DNA of 64,000 bases from Cunninghamella blakesleeana (taxonomy: Eukaryota; Mucoromycota; Mucoromycetes; Mucorales; Cunninghamellaceae), in NCBI GenBank assembly GCA_017871115.1, contig JAFCIZ010000001.1:5437501-5501500 (forward strand), given 5' to 3'. This document shows, piece by piece, positions 48,362 to 60,730 of the stretch. The position numbers and the translations under genes were made by a program. Positions within the stretch are counted from its first letter, which is position 1. The number at the start of each line of letters is the position of its first letter. Under the pieces are notes generated by a model. It made no database searches. It was not told the DNA's origin and was given only the letters and a program-made list of their open reading frames with translations.

Positions 48362-48979
48362 ATGGAAATAGCAAACAAGTCGACTATGGAACGATTAACA
48401 CCTGAAATATTACTTAATATTACACAGTACGTTGATATAAAAACTATATTGGCATTATCTTTAACCTGTAAAGCATTTTCAAGTTTAGTTAGTGATGAAC
48501 GTATATTGAAACGTCTTGTTGATCGCGATTATAATATTCGATATAAACATCCTGATATTACTTGGCAGCAGTTATATAATCAATTACAACATCACCAAAT
48601 TAGTCTCTGTACTCACCTTAGCGATATACCTAATAATTTATCTACTAGTAAACAAGAATTAATTAAAAATTATACTGATACAAAACCTTTATGCAGTAGT
48701 TGTCAAAATAATACTTCCATTTATTTAAGCTTAAACAACTCTTCTGATAAACAAGGTAAATAGTTATATTGATGTATGAAAAAAGTTATATTAATATTAA
48801 ATACAATGAAATTATTATATATACATATATATACATATATACATTTACTATCAATTACTTTATTTCTTAGTATGCCGATCTTGTTCTGCAAAAGAAGAAG
48901 GCCCTTCATCAGTTCAATATAATTTAGAAGCTACTAATTTGTATTGTTTCAAATGCTCACGTCAAGTAATTTTTATATA

Positions 48980-49012
<33 letters not shown>

Positions 49013-50113
49013 AATATATATATTCAATAATCCAAAATATTTCTATAATCACTGCATTTTAATACTAAATATATTATTATTATTATTATTATTAATATTA
49101 TTTTTATCTTTATTATTTTTCATTTATATAGGTGGGTGGTAAATCTAGCAACGACAATGAAAAATATAAAGTGAAAATAATTTTAAAAAGTTTGGGTGTA
49201 GAGGCAAATATAAATACAAATACAGAAAATGTAAAATCAATCCTTCAGCAACATTTAAATAATGAACCAATTCAATCAACTTCACCCTATGCATCCACTC
49301 CTGAATCAACTTCTATCAATACTACCACTACTTCCACTATCACCACTGAAACAGCACCAGCAACTACTACCACTCCGACTGAAATATTACCTGATACAGA
49401 AACTCAAGATAATAATATAGAAAATCAAGAGGATATAGAAAAAAGACGTAAAGCAGAACAATTACTTTATATACAAGAGTTACGACAAGAAGACATGTCA
49501 TTGAAGCATTATTTAGTTGAGAAATCTTGGGGAAGAGCATGGATGATGTTTAGAACTCGTAAGTGATTGCTTAAGTGTAATCAAATACAAAAATACCTTG
49601 GAAAATAAATGAATGATGCAATAATGTGTACATAATAATAATAATAATAATAATAATACTAATCATCATCAACATTTTTTATTTTATTTGGATACAATTA
49701 TTTAGGTGAAGGGTCACCATATCCTGGCCCTATTACAAATAATAAACTTGCACGCAGTAATGGTACTTTAGATCCAAACATTCGCATTCCAATGGACAAA
49801 TTCCGCCCCGCACCTGAAACTCATGCTGATATAGTGAGTGAAAAGCTTTGGAAATATTTAGAAAAGACCTATGGTGTTCAAGGAAAAGCATATTCAGAAG
49901 GTAAATGGATTTATCAATAATACATATTAAATAAAAAAAAATATCTTGAAAAATAATGGTAATGGTGGTTATTTACAATATACAATATACTTTTTTTATT
50001 AAACTAAATAAATAAATAAATAATTATCTATAGATGATATGGACGGCCCTGAATACGCAAGATTAAGAATATGTGTAGATGATTTTAAGCATAGTATTCA
50101 ACTTTATCCTTAA
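48362..50113 (+). CDS. F-box protein with Cys4 zinc motif and C-terminal DUSP-like domain
   Basis: Five exons (48362-48755, 48871-48965, 49132-49558, 49706-49900, 50034-50113) join in phase to 396 residues. Residues about 9-50 are an F-box (MERLTPEILLNITQYVDIKT, LTCKAFSSLV), which would bind SKP1 in an SCF ubiquitin ligase. A zinc-binding region follows with CSSC (about 110-113), VCRSC and YCFKC, four CxxC-type half-sites in all if each pairs. After a Thr/Ser/Pro-rich linker, residues about 270-396 contain KHYLVEKSWGRAWMMF, then EGSPYPGPITNN and VSEKLWKYLEKTYG with a C-terminal LRICVDDF, the pattern of a DUSP domain (W..W..F, PGPI, VW..L...YG) otherwise typical of ubiquitin-specific proteases. 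Combining ligase adaptor and DUSP is unusual. It probably recruits a substrate or partner through the DUSP half. A second ATG at 48386 is also possible. Confidence 0.82.
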
Positions 50114-50746
50114 AAGTAATCCAATCGTTTAATTTTATATATTTACTATTTTTATAATTAAATGCAGTTTATAGTATTTTAATTCTTATTGAATTAAAAT
50201 ATCACTCCATTTTCAATTTTCCTTAAAATTAAACTAAAAAAATGGCTAAAGTCTGATGTTTTTTAAGGTTGAAAAGAATAATTAATCGTATATCATTACA
50301 ATAAAATTTTATTTAATAGTATTTGTATATATATATTGAAATAGATGATTATTTTAAATATTGAACATATAAATAGTGATGGAGTAAAATGAAGAGTAGT
50401 GAATTGGTTATTAAAAAAAAGTTATTGTTAAAAGTATTGAATATTCAATAACAAAAAAAAAGTACATTAAAAATTTAGGGATAAAAAATTGTATGGTAAT
50501 GCAGATATAAGGTGTATATATATAGGGAAAATTCTTAAAATTTATATGTTAAATTCTATATATGCATACTTTTTTTAAAAAAAAGGTTAGATAAAAAGAA
50601 AATACATATATAAAACTTCAAAAATCAAAAAAATAAAGTATATATTAAAAAAAATTTCGAGTAAAAATCAGAATATAATATAAACAATATATATATTTAA
50701 AATAAATAAATAAAAAAAAAAAAAAAAAAAAAAATACCAATAACCC
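50114..50746. other. Convergent spacer between the F-box/DUSP and BTB genes
   Basis: A/T-rich, with T(n)A(n) near 50570-50584 and a run of about 24 A near 50711-50734 just before the BTB stop codon. No gene seen. Confidence 0.5.
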
Positions 50747-52336
50747 CTAAGCATCACTATCTTCTTCGTCCGATTCCAATTCATATAGTGAAGGATCCCA
50801 TTTACCGTATTTTCGTTTTGGTGGTTTTATCAAATTTATTGTCATGATCAAGTTATCCTTATCTTCCTTCTTTTTCTTATTAGTGCTACTATTATTATTG
50901 TTACTAGCACTGTTGTTGTTACTAAGGCTACTGTTATTCATTGTAGGGGTAGATAAAGCGGACGAAGCTGAAGATGGAATAGTCGTTGTAGTGTTGGTAG
51001 CATGTTGGGCCAAAGTAGTTGTATCATCAAATCGCAAACTAATAATAATTGAGTTTTCATCAAATCCTTCTTCCATTAATATTTTATTATTATTATCACT
51101 ATTATCATTATTATTATTATGAGTTGCTTTATTCGAAGGACGTAATTGAAGCACTTTTTTAGAAAATAAATATCGTTGAATTGAATCTTGAACAGGTAAA
51201 TCAACATTTTCTAAACAACGTTTCAAGTAACACCAAGGTAATTTGGCATAGATTTTAGCTAACTCAGTCATACCACGTAAAGGAAGTGTTTTGGAAGCCA
51301 TATAGCCATGTGCCTGATGCTTTCCTATCGTAAACCCACCACTCATTTTCACAGAAGTAGTAAAAGCTTCCAATTTAGTTGGTAATCCACGAGTGAGGTA
51401 CTGAAGTAAATGCTCATCTATACCGCGTACCCAAGGTTTTAAATATTGCTGTTGTTCATTAGATGAAGATTTCTTCAATGAAATCTTTGAATCAATAATA
51501 ATATATGGTTTCAAGTGTAATGACCAAAGTAAAGCTGAGTTTTCATTAAATCCTTGAGATAGAATAGCATGAAGTAACGTTTCTTTTAAAGGTATTTCCA
51601 AATATTCAGCAAGGTCAATTAATTCTAAACAGACTTGGGGTTTTTCATTAGCAAAATAGGTTATATCTTGACGTGATAAAGGACGATATAAGTGAGTAAA
51701 AATAGTATGAAAAGATTCAACTAATGCTGTTCCATAATCCAATTCAATCAAACTGGCACCGTCGTCCTGCTGTTCTAATTCCAATAACCGTTTATATAAA
51801 TATGGTGATCGCGATACAATTAATGAATGTAAAGCAAAAGTTTTTGCAATACTAGGAATGGATACAGTTATATCAGAAAAATTGCCTAATTATTATAATG
51901 AAGATATATAAATAAATGATAAATAAATAAGAATTAAAATGATTTATGAATTAGTCCATTTTCAATTGTTATTTATTCAACCTTATTTTTATAATTTTTT
52001 TTTTATTGTATTCATCATACCTTGTAAAAATCCAACATGATAAAGATAGTTACAATAAGTTTGCGATCCTGTTTCGTTATAGACAACGCCAGTATTAGGA
52101 GCAGTGAAATAATGCTGCTGCTGCTGTTGTTGTTGTTGTCTAGGTAAGTGATGATTCATCATGGGAACTGGGATTGGTATCTGCATAGGTTGAATGGATT
52201 GATGAGGCATAGATGGTGATGATGCATGTTGATAATATTGTGATCCATTTGCAGTAGGTGTTATATATCCAGTTGCTTTATAGTTTGGGGACATGGTGTG
52301 TTGATTATAGCTATTTGTAGTCATATCTGCAATCAT
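50747..52336 (-). CDS. BTB/POZ domain protein
   Basis: Two exons (52021-52336, 50747-51885) join in phase to 484 residues. The first 95 residues are Pro/Gln/Tyr/Met-rich with a Gln run, ending in ETGSQTYCNYLYHVGFLQ. The BTB fold covers about 106-210: GNFSDITVSIPSIAKTFALH, SLIVSRSPYLYKRLL, LIELDY, HTIFTHLYRP and LELIDLAEYLEIP. A helical region follows with WVRGIDEHLLQYLTRGLP and LAKIYAKLPWCYLKRCLE, then an Asn/Ser/Thr-rich linker. The tail KPPKRKYGKWDPSLYELESD is acidic after a basic patch and looks conserved. BTB domains often act as CUL3 adaptors; nothing here proves that. The start was taken at the first in-frame ATG; an ATG four codons later is an alternative. Confidence 0.82.
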
Positions 52337-52902
52337 ATGCTATATTTTTTTTTGGTAAAAATTATTCAAGAATAATGTTATCTTGACCTTTTTATTTATT
52401 TATTTGCTTTCCTTTGCTTTGTTAAATAGGTGATATTAATAGGATAAAATAATTTTTTGTAGTGATGTTATGGTGATATTTATATAAAGTATTTTTGTAC
52501 ACACGTTTTATTGTATTTTCTTTTTTATGTATATAATAAAAGCTAAAAAAAATTGTTGTGCTAGAAAGAAAAAAGAAAAGTTTTGAATAATATTTTATTA
52601 AGATTGATTAAATGATTATAAAATATAATATTAATAAATCTTTTTTATTTTATTTTAATTTATAATACCTTTAATTAGTATTTACAAGATGGGGGTGACA
52701 AAAGTAGTGGAGAAAAGAAAGAAAGAAAAAAAATACGAATTTTTTAAAAAACAATGGAAAAAATTTAAATACCGATATTTTTCACTTCAAAAGCTCTTCG
52801 AAAATTGGCGGTGACTTTTTTTAAAAAATCCACTCATTTTCCTTTTTTTCTTCTTTTCTTTAAATATACGCTTTTTTATATTAATATATAAATAAATTAT
52901 AA
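52337..52902. promoter_or_regulatory. Divergent promoter between the BTB gene and MIS12
   Basis: 566 bp, A/T-rich, with ACCGATATTTTTCAC near 52770 and GCGGTGACTTTTTTTAA at 52808, about 80-95 bp upstream of MIS12. No other motif recognised. Confidence 0.5.
52808..52824 (+). promoter_or_regulatory. GCGG-TTTTTTTAA element upstream of MIS12
   Basis: GCGGTGACTTTTTTTAA, a looser member of the recurrent element, within 95 bp of the MIS12 start. Confidence 0.25.
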
Positions 52903-53947
52903 ATGGATACAGACAACAAATCATTTGCTTATAAAAATAAAAATGAAAATAACGAAAACGATAAAGATATAACACGTTTATATGGAAAATCAGAAATGGT
53001 TGCGGAACATCTTCAGCTATTACCTATTAATTTTTTGGATCAAATGTACAATGTATTAAATATATCAGTATACAGAGCTTTAGAAGGAATTAAGCCTTAT
53101 TTATTATATAGAACGGTTTCTAGTAATGATATTGATAGTACTAATAGAAGCGAATTTGTCGATAAGGTATATATATATATATATATAATACAGGTAGCCC
53201 TATTTTATATTATTGACTTATATATTTTTTTCAAGTAGAAGTTTCCCGAATATGAAACTCGCGTAGAAACAACTATTGATAGCTATTTTAATCGATTTCA
53301 ACAATACGTATTAGATATCATATTACATATACCCAAAAATAGAAAGATTACATTAGAGCATTATCAAGTAAAGAACAAAAGTAGTAGATTGGAGTGTTAA
53401 AAGAAAACATTAAAATCTGGTAATAAAGCTAACTTTTTGTCTTTTTTTTTAAAAAAAATAATAATAATGCTTAGGGCCTAGATTTAACTTGTACCGACGA
53501 ACATATTGAATTATTAGACGAGGAATTAAATAAACTACGAAAAGAAATCATATCTGTAATGTTTTACAAATAATATATATATAAATGGGATATTGAATTT
53601 ATAAACATTAATTATTTTTTATTTTTTATTTTTTATATTTATTTAGCAAAAAGCATTAAAACATAAACTTGATATCGAAGAGCAAAGGTTGGATAAAGCA
53701 TTGAAATGCCTAGAAGAGTATGGCGATCAAACAAAATTTTTATCAACACTGCCAGAAAAATATCAAGGTAAAAAAGAAAGAGGATGAAGAAAAAGAATAA
53801 AAAAAGTAAAAAATTTCTTTATTTATTCTCTAAATCTGGTGTTACATTTTTTATTACATTTACATAGTAAATCCAGTTGAAGATACTATACGGTATGTAT
53901 TAAACGAAGTAAATAGTTTTAGTGATTTAAATGATGAAAGTCAATAA
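52903..53947 (+). CDS. MIS12: Kinetochore protein MIS12/MTW1
   Basis: Subunit of the four-protein Mis12 complex, which links the inner kinetochore to the Ndc80 complex and KNL1. Five exons (52903-53166, 53239-53367, 53475-53555, 53647-53767, 53868-53947) join in phase to 224 residues, slightly under the usual fungal length. The N-terminal family signature is visible: MVAEHLQLLPINFLDQMYNV, then LNISVYRALEGI; next YETRVETTIDSYFNRFQQYV with LDIILHIP, the second conserved block. The rest is coiled coil (EHIELLDEELNKLRKEIIS, HKLDIEEQRLDKALKCLEEY). Residues 1-30 are a disordered Asn/Glu/Lys-rich leader. Confidence 0.92.
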
Positions 53948-54323
53948 ATCAATAAATATATATATATATATATATACCCATCTATGCTATTCTGATTTGG
54001 TTAAAATTCTATATATATTTATATATATATAAGTTTTGTCCTTTATTTTTTTAATGCAAATATTTTAAAATAAACTATTTTAATGAACGACATGTACTTA
54101 AGAAAAATGACATTGTAAATTTAAGCACAATTAAATGATCTATTCGAGAAATAATAATAATAATAATAATAATATGAGTTAAGTTTATTAGTAAATTAAG
54201 TTAAATAGCTATTAAGTGATGTATTTTTTTTAAAAAAAAGTATTGTTACAATTAGAGAATACATATATATATGTAAATGTTAAGTAATAAAATATAAATA
54301 TTCGATATAAAATAAATAAGCTT
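53948..54323. other. Convergent spacer between MIS12 and SIP5
   Basis: (TA)n at about 53958-53976, AAT repeats near 54150 and T8A8 near 54226-54239. Two 3' ends fall here. No gene seen. Confidence 0.5.
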
Positions 54324-55421
54324 TTAATTTGAGTGATGTGGCCGTACTACTGTTCGACGGGTTGTCCCATTGCTTGATATATTTGGTGAAGAAGTCGGTT
54401 TTAGCGACTCTTGCCAATCTGGTCGAACATGATCTAAAAATAAAAATCAAGAAACATATATTTATAAATATTAAAATAATATATATAACGCTATAATTAT
54501 TATTATGATAATGGTGGTGATTTTACCCGCCAGCACTACGTCACGGTCAAAAATGCAAAGTCTTTTTATTTTTCCTAATTGTTGATTTTGTAATATATCG
54601 GATCTTCTTTGACAAAAGCTTGCATAATGGAGACTCCAAGGTGGTGGAATACGAATAATACCAAGATTAGGTTGAAGACAAAATGGGCATGGTATTGTTA
54701 AAGAAGGCGCATCAACTGATCTTTTTAGTTGTAAAAAACATTCTGTACATATAAATTTATCACAGCACCGGGTACGGTTGATAAATGGTGGGTAAAACTA
54801 TTTTTTTTTTTAAAAAAAAATAAAACAAAATGAAAATAAAATGGCAACAGTTAAAAATGAGGAATTGAATCGAATCAATAACTATATAAGTTGAGCACAA
54901 TTTATTATTGTATTACCAAAAAACATATAGGACATTCAACTGAGTCTTTATATAGAACATAATTTTGTATATTTTCTGGTGTATGTTTTGCTAAAAAGAG
55001 GCTCATACGTTTTGCGGTCAGAGCAAACTTGCTATATTGACAACCTGCATTTTTAGAGGTAGAAGAAGAACGTTCGTCTAAAGAAGCCAATATACTGAGT
55101 TGACTAACGCTATTATTGACAGGCTTTTCAAAATAGCCTTTTAAATAATAAAAATAAAGATAAAGATAAAGATAAAATATAAAGTTAGTTATCTAGAGCA
55201 TTATTTTTATTTTTACTATTACTACTTCTGCTACTAATATTATGATTATCATTGTCACCTCGATAAAATGGGGCTAAACGCCCTTCCTTAATAAAACGCT
55301 TTACAAGTTTAGTATTATAATCTGGTGGTGAATTGGTGGAGTGGATTCCTTGCGGGGTGATGGGGCCGAAGTCAAGTGGATCAATAAAAGAATCTATCAA
55401 TTTTGAATTAGAGTGGCCCAT
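54324..55421 (-). CDS. SIP5: SIP5-type RING-like zinc protein
   Basis: Fungal family named after yeast Sip5, a Snf1-interacting protein implicated in glucose signalling. Four exons (55217-55421, 54917-55137, 54527-54797, 54324-54433) join in phase to 268 residues. The start MGHSNSKLIDSF has a Gly at position 2 followed by Ser at position 6 of the mature chain, so N-myristoylation is possible. KRFIKEGRLAPFYRG is the conserved N-terminal block. The zinc region starts with ECPICFL, continues PPFINRTRCCDKFICTECF and ends PCPFC, followed by WSLHYASFCQRRS. The exon-1 donor had to be placed at 55216 since the frame beyond it closes. The short C-terminal exon is basic (GTTRRTVVRPHH). The acceptor of exon 3 sits on a T(n)A(n) tract like that of malic enzyme. 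Confidence 0.88.
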
Positions 55422-55785
55422 TATTTGATATAAATGAAAATATTTTAATACACTTTTTTATTTTAAAATAAAATAAAAAAGGTTAAAAAAAAAGGGACGA
55501 TGGCAGTAAATGGGTGGGAAAAAGAGAAAAAGGAAAACAAAGAAGAAAAAAAGAACAATGAAATTTTGATTGACAAGAAAAAAAATTTAAAGGGGAGCTT
55601 TTCCAAAATGGTACAAAAAAACGGAGTGTTAATTTTTCTTGGAAAATTTAATCAAGCAAACGCAAATTTTTTATCTCTTTTCTCATTATCGCTATTTTTT
55701 TTACTACTATCAACTTTTTTAAACATAGTAATAAATAATAAAATACTTATTATATGTTTAGTTTTTTATGGTAATGAATTAAACT
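55422..55785. promoter_or_regulatory. Divergent promoter between SIP5 and the RhoGAP gene
   Basis: 364 bp. Contains ACGGAGTGTTAATTTTT at 55621-55637. Purine-rich near SIP5 and T-rich near the RhoGAP start. An open frame of about 100 codons here is low-complexity and ends inside the RhoGAP start region; it is not considered a gene. Confidence 0.5.
55621..55637 (+). promoter_or_regulatory. CGGAG-TTAATTTTT element
   Basis: ACGGAGTGTTAATTTTT, about 150 bp from the RhoGAP start and 200 bp from SIP5. Confidence 0.3.
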
Positions 55786-57860
55786 ATGTCATCTCATTTC
55801 TCTGATTCATCTTCAACCTCATCATCAGAACTATCTTTTGAAGACGACACACAAATAAAACAAAACAATACAACAACGTCATCAGTCTTTTCGAAGTTAG
55901 CTGGTACAGTTCGTGATACTAGGTCTAAAGTGGAACAAAAAAAATATGAACTTAATGCAAGCATGCAAGAAAAGTTGCCAGAATGGCGTTCTCGGGGAGC
56001 TATGTATAGCAACCGTGCTCGTGAAACAAGTATAGAATGGAGCCGTAAAGGAAAAGAAGCAGTTGATAGATGGAAAAAGGAACATTATGATAAATCAAAT
56101 GGTAAACCCATTCATAATATATAAATATATATACACATACACACACAGATATATATAGTATTTACAGACATCTAATATGTGTATATATACATATATATAA
56201 TAGAAGCACAACTTCCGGCATCACCAACTTCCCTAACAACAAATAATGTGTTTGGTGTATCCTTGCAAAAATCTATTCTGACAACAAATACTTCGGGTAG
56301 TCATCATAATCCAATAGTATTCCAACGATGTATTGATTATTTAGATGTTTATGGTAAACATATGAATATATAAGTATATATTTATATATAAAGGGTTATT
56401 ATTTTCATCACTATTTATTAACTTTTTAATACTTTATTTTTAATATTAAATTTAAAATTAGGTATACATGAAGTTGGTATTTATAGGTAAAGCTTGAATA
56501 TATATATATATTAAAAAAAGTAGCGAATAACGAAACATACTATATATATTTAATAGAATCCCCGGTAGCACTACAGCAGTTAATAAACTCAAAGAACAAT
56601 TTGAATCTGGTAGTTAATATAGTTTGCTTTTTTTTTCTTTAATTGTTAAATATTTCTTTATATAAATAATAATATACTTATATATTTATATAATGATATT
56701 ATAAAATTTTTATTTAAATTATTAGATGGCGATGTTGATTTTTTTATATCTCGTCCTGATCCTCACGTTGTTGGAACTCTTCTTAAAATGTTTTTACGTG
56801 AATGTAAGTCTTATATATTTCAATATTATATATTTAATTTTTTATTATTTGTATTTTATAAAACATATTTTTTATTATTATACAATTCATAATAGTGCCT
56901 GAGCCATTGATACCTCAATCAATTAATCAACAATACACCAATGAAATTAAATTATTTTTGAAAAAACAATCGGATGATGATAAAAAAGAAAACACATCAA
57001 TATCAAATGTGTTCGAAGATGAATCACCAACAGTTACACAAGACTTACTTGATACTATCATAGAAATAACGGAACAGATGCCCATTATAAATCAAAATAT
57101 TTTAAAAAGTTTATGCCATCATCTGCAGCGTATATCCAATAATTCAAATGAAAATAGAATGAATACATCCAATTTAGCTGTTATATTTATCCCTACACTT
57201 TGTATTGGTCGTCTTTTATTCCGATGTTTTGTGGATTATTATGACGATATTTTTAATAAAAAAAAGATGACAAGAGATGCTTCCAATACATTGGCTGGTC
57301 CAACACAAACAAAAATTCATAATCGGTCAGCATCTTCACCAAGTAATAGTATTAGACCATCACCACCACCATTACCTCAAAAACCAAAGAGTTTTCATAT
57401 TAAAAAACCACCTCGACGACTTAATAAAAGTATAGATCTTGGAAAACAGCAACAACAACAACAAAATAATCATATTGATCATAATAAAACATATTCTGAT
57501 ACCGATGTCACTTCTATTATGTCACCACCTCCTCCTCCACCTAAACCGGCAAGGTCGCCTATATCTAAACCTGTTACTGATGCTACTAAATCACCACCAT
57601 CACCAATTAATCATCATAGAATCATTGAAACAAAAACAAGATCAAGGTCTGTGTCTTCTCCGAATTCAGCTTTACCATCATTAACCCACCATCATTCTAT
57701 ATCCACATTAAAATCGACATCAAAAACACTGCCATCTATACCATTAACCTCCTCATCATCAGTACGTAATCGTAGCGGAAGTCGTGTAGAAGCTCTAGGT
57801 AGACAGTTTGAACAACTAATAACAAAATCATCTTCTTCAATAAAAAATATTGATGATTAA
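55786..57860 (+). CDS. RhoGAP domain protein with proline-rich tail
   Basis: GTPase-activating protein for Rho-family GTPases, so a likely regulator of polarity and actin. Six exons (55786-56101, 56204-56353, 56462-56486, 56557-56609, 56726-56803, 56896-57860) join in phase to 528 residues. Residues 1-105 are helical and charged (RSKVEQKKYELNASMQEKLP, EWSRKGKEAVDRWKKEHYD). The RhoGAP domain spans about 120-330: FGVSLQKSI, then VFQRCIDYLDVYGIHEVGIY with RIPGS carrying the arginine finger (encoded across an intron), GTLLKMFLRELPEPLIP, and MNTSNLAVIFIPTL. An unusual insert of about 25 residues (LFLKKQSDDDKKENTSI onward) interrupts the fold after the ELPEPLIP helix. The tail has several SH3-ligand-like sites (PPPLPQKPKS, PPPPPPKPARSP). 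The exon-4 donor GTAGTT is atypical but keeps the family frame. Confidence 0.88.
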
Positions 57861-58408
57861 TTGATTGTAGTACTAATTTCATTATTTTTTTTTAACCTAC
57901 CCATACTTTTATTTATTGCTTATTTTAATTTTATTTCAATTTTCTTATTATCATTTATTATTTTACTATTTTACATTTATTTGTATTAGAGTTTTTATTG
58001 ATATTTTTATTGTATTATAAAAATTATGGATACCTTTATTTAATGAATAAATAAATTATTATTTTTTATACTTATACAATATTTTTCTGAAGATCCACCA
58101 AAGTCATGTGCGGAATTTTAACAGACAATAAAATTTTCTCTCTCCCCTTATTTTTTTTTTTTTAATTATTTCTTTCTCTCTTTTTTTAATATATAAGTTT
58201 AATATCAACCCTCTTTTCTCCCTTACTCTCTCTCTCTCTCTTTTTTTATTTTTTTATTTTTATTTTTTTTGGTGTCATAATCCAACCTTATTTTTTAAGG
58301 TAGATCCTTTAGATCTTTATTAAACACTATCACCATTATACGCCTTATACACCAAAAAAATATATAATAATAATAATAATCACAATCCAAGAAAAAGATT
58401 AAAAAAAA
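57861..58408. other. Spacer between RhoGAP and Polo kinase
   Basis: T- and CT-rich. Contains GTGCGGAATTTTAAC at 58108, about 290 bp upstream of the Polo start, and a TAGATCCTTTAGATC block near 58302. No gene seen. Confidence 0.5.
58108..58122 (+). promoter_or_regulatory. GCGGA-TTTTAAC element upstream of the Polo kinase gene
   Basis: GTGCGGAATTTTAAC, a good copy with 3 nt between GCGG and TTTTAA, in the same orientation as the gene. Polo kinase promoters in animals use a CDE/CHR pair of similar design; see findings. Confidence 0.4.
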
Positions 58409-58952
58409 ATGAACAAGAACCAACGACAGCCTTTAGGTGGTATAGAAAAAACAAACAATGAAAAGTTTGGTGTAGTGATACCCAAAGATCCACCTAAACG
58501 CCCAGCTGCCTTTAATTATGCCACCTCTTCCAAAGCAGCCATGACAGCGGATGCTTTATTTAAAAAACTAGACAAAGAGAATCGATTACCATTACTTCGA
58601 CAATCAGATCGTAATACAGCAACAGCGTCTTCTTCTACTCGATTAACTACTCAAAATGCAATAAAAAAACCAACATTGAGTACTAGGCCTAGTTATCAAC
58701 AATTACAACAACAGCAGCACCAACAGCTTCATAAACAACAACAATTAAGGCGTAAACCTACCACTGCTACAACCAAATTACACGTAGTTACCGATGCTGA
58801 AGTTCCAGAAATTATGATTGATAAAGAAAATAAATGTTCATATACAAAACTTCAGTTCCTCGGCGAAGTAAGATAATAATACAGAAAATAGATTTAAATT
58901 TATATACACAAACTCTAAAATTGTATATATACCTTTATTTCTTTTTTTTTTT

Positions 58953-58984
<32 letters not shown>

Positions 58985-60086
58985 TTTATTTTTATTTGTA
59001 TCTAGGGTGGATTTGCACGTTGTTATAAAGTAAAGGATGAATATGGAAGATATTTTGCGGCAAAAGTAATCGCTAAAATATCGCTTGTAGAAAAAAAATA
59101 TAGAGTCAAGTTACACGGTGAAATTATTGCTCATGGAATGATGAACCACAAACGTATCGTTAGATTTTATAGTTGTTTTGAGGATCATTTTAACGTGTAT
59201 CTTATATTAGAATTATGTGAAAATAAGGTATTATATATATATAATGGACGAATAAATGAATATATATATAAATTTGCAAAAGATATCATTAAATTAAATA
59301 TATTTTTATTTTATTTCTAATAGACATTTGTTGAAATGATAAAAGCTAGAAAATATTTAACTGAGCCTGAAGTTAGATACTACTTGATTCAACTTTTAGA
59401 TGCCTGTAAATATATGCATGAACAGCGTGTCGTACATCGCGATATTAAGCTCAGTAACATCTTTCTAGATCATGAAATGAATATAAAAATTGGTGATTTT
59501 GGTTTATCAGCTTTATTAAAAAATCCTGAAGAAAGAAAAAAGTAATTATATACTTTTATATTTTTTTAAAAAAGTCAAATATCTAATAACCATCTTTTTT
59601 ATACTCTTTTTCATTTCATTGTTTTTATTTTTTAGGACTGTCTGTGGAACCCCTAACTATATTGCCCCAGAAATATTATTTGGCAAAGAAGGACATAATC
59701 AAAAAGTAGACTTATGGGCAATTGGTATATTAATGTAAGGTTTAAATAAACTATTTATGTTTTATATTGTATATATTATATTTTTGTTGTATCTATATAG
59801 TAATATGAATTATTTTATTAGGTATACACTCCTTACTGGCAAGCATCCATTTCAAATGAATGCATATAAAAGCATCTACAAGTAATAAATAGATAAAGAT
59901 CCTAATGATAACAACAATAATTAGGTAGGTATGTTATATTTATTAATCATTTTTATTTTATGTTATCAACTAGAAAAATCCATGAAAATTCAAAATTACC
60001 AAGCTATAGTTTTCCTTCAAACATACATTTATCAGCTGAAGCTAAAGATCTCATATCAAAATTACTCGTAAACGATCCAGGTAATA

Positions 60087-60125
<39 letters not shown>

Positions 60126-60665
60126 ACATTACATTAAATGGATCGCTATTCATTTTATTTTTATATTTACTTATTTATTTTTATAATGTAATTATATTTA
60201 ATAGATGTTCGAATAGCTATACCTGAAATAATACAACACCCGTTTCTCCAGCATCCTGATTTACCATCCCGTATTCCTCATTTTGCTATGAAAACTGAAC
60301 CAACATTAGTAGATTTAAAACCACTGGTAGCCAATACACCATTATTATTAGAATCGATTCCTACATTACATGAAATTAATTCAACTGGACCTGATAGACG
60401 ACTTGTACAAACAGTTGTATCAACTTTGGATAATGCATTGAAAAATAAAGATTATTTCATTACACATCGCAAAGGTGTACCTATAGAACCAATTATATGG
60501 GATAAAAATAATTCATTTATTAATAAATGGATAGATTTTACAACTAAATATGGTCTTGGCTACAATATATCTGACGGTGAACGCGGTGTCTTATTCAATG
60601 ATACAACAACTTTAATAACATTTGATGATATGTAAGATATTAATATTACCAAGAGTGAGAAAATG

Positions 60666-60730
<65 letters not shown>

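Noticed and set aside
50844..51122. Leu/Val-rich plus-strand frame opposite the BTB gene
   Set aside because: Antisense image of Asn/Ser/Thr codon repeats in the BTB protein.
55500..55805. 101-codon frame before the RhoGAP gene
   Set aside because: Lys/Glu then Phe/Leu low complexity in a promoter; it overlaps the RhoGAP start in another frame and shows no conserved pattern.
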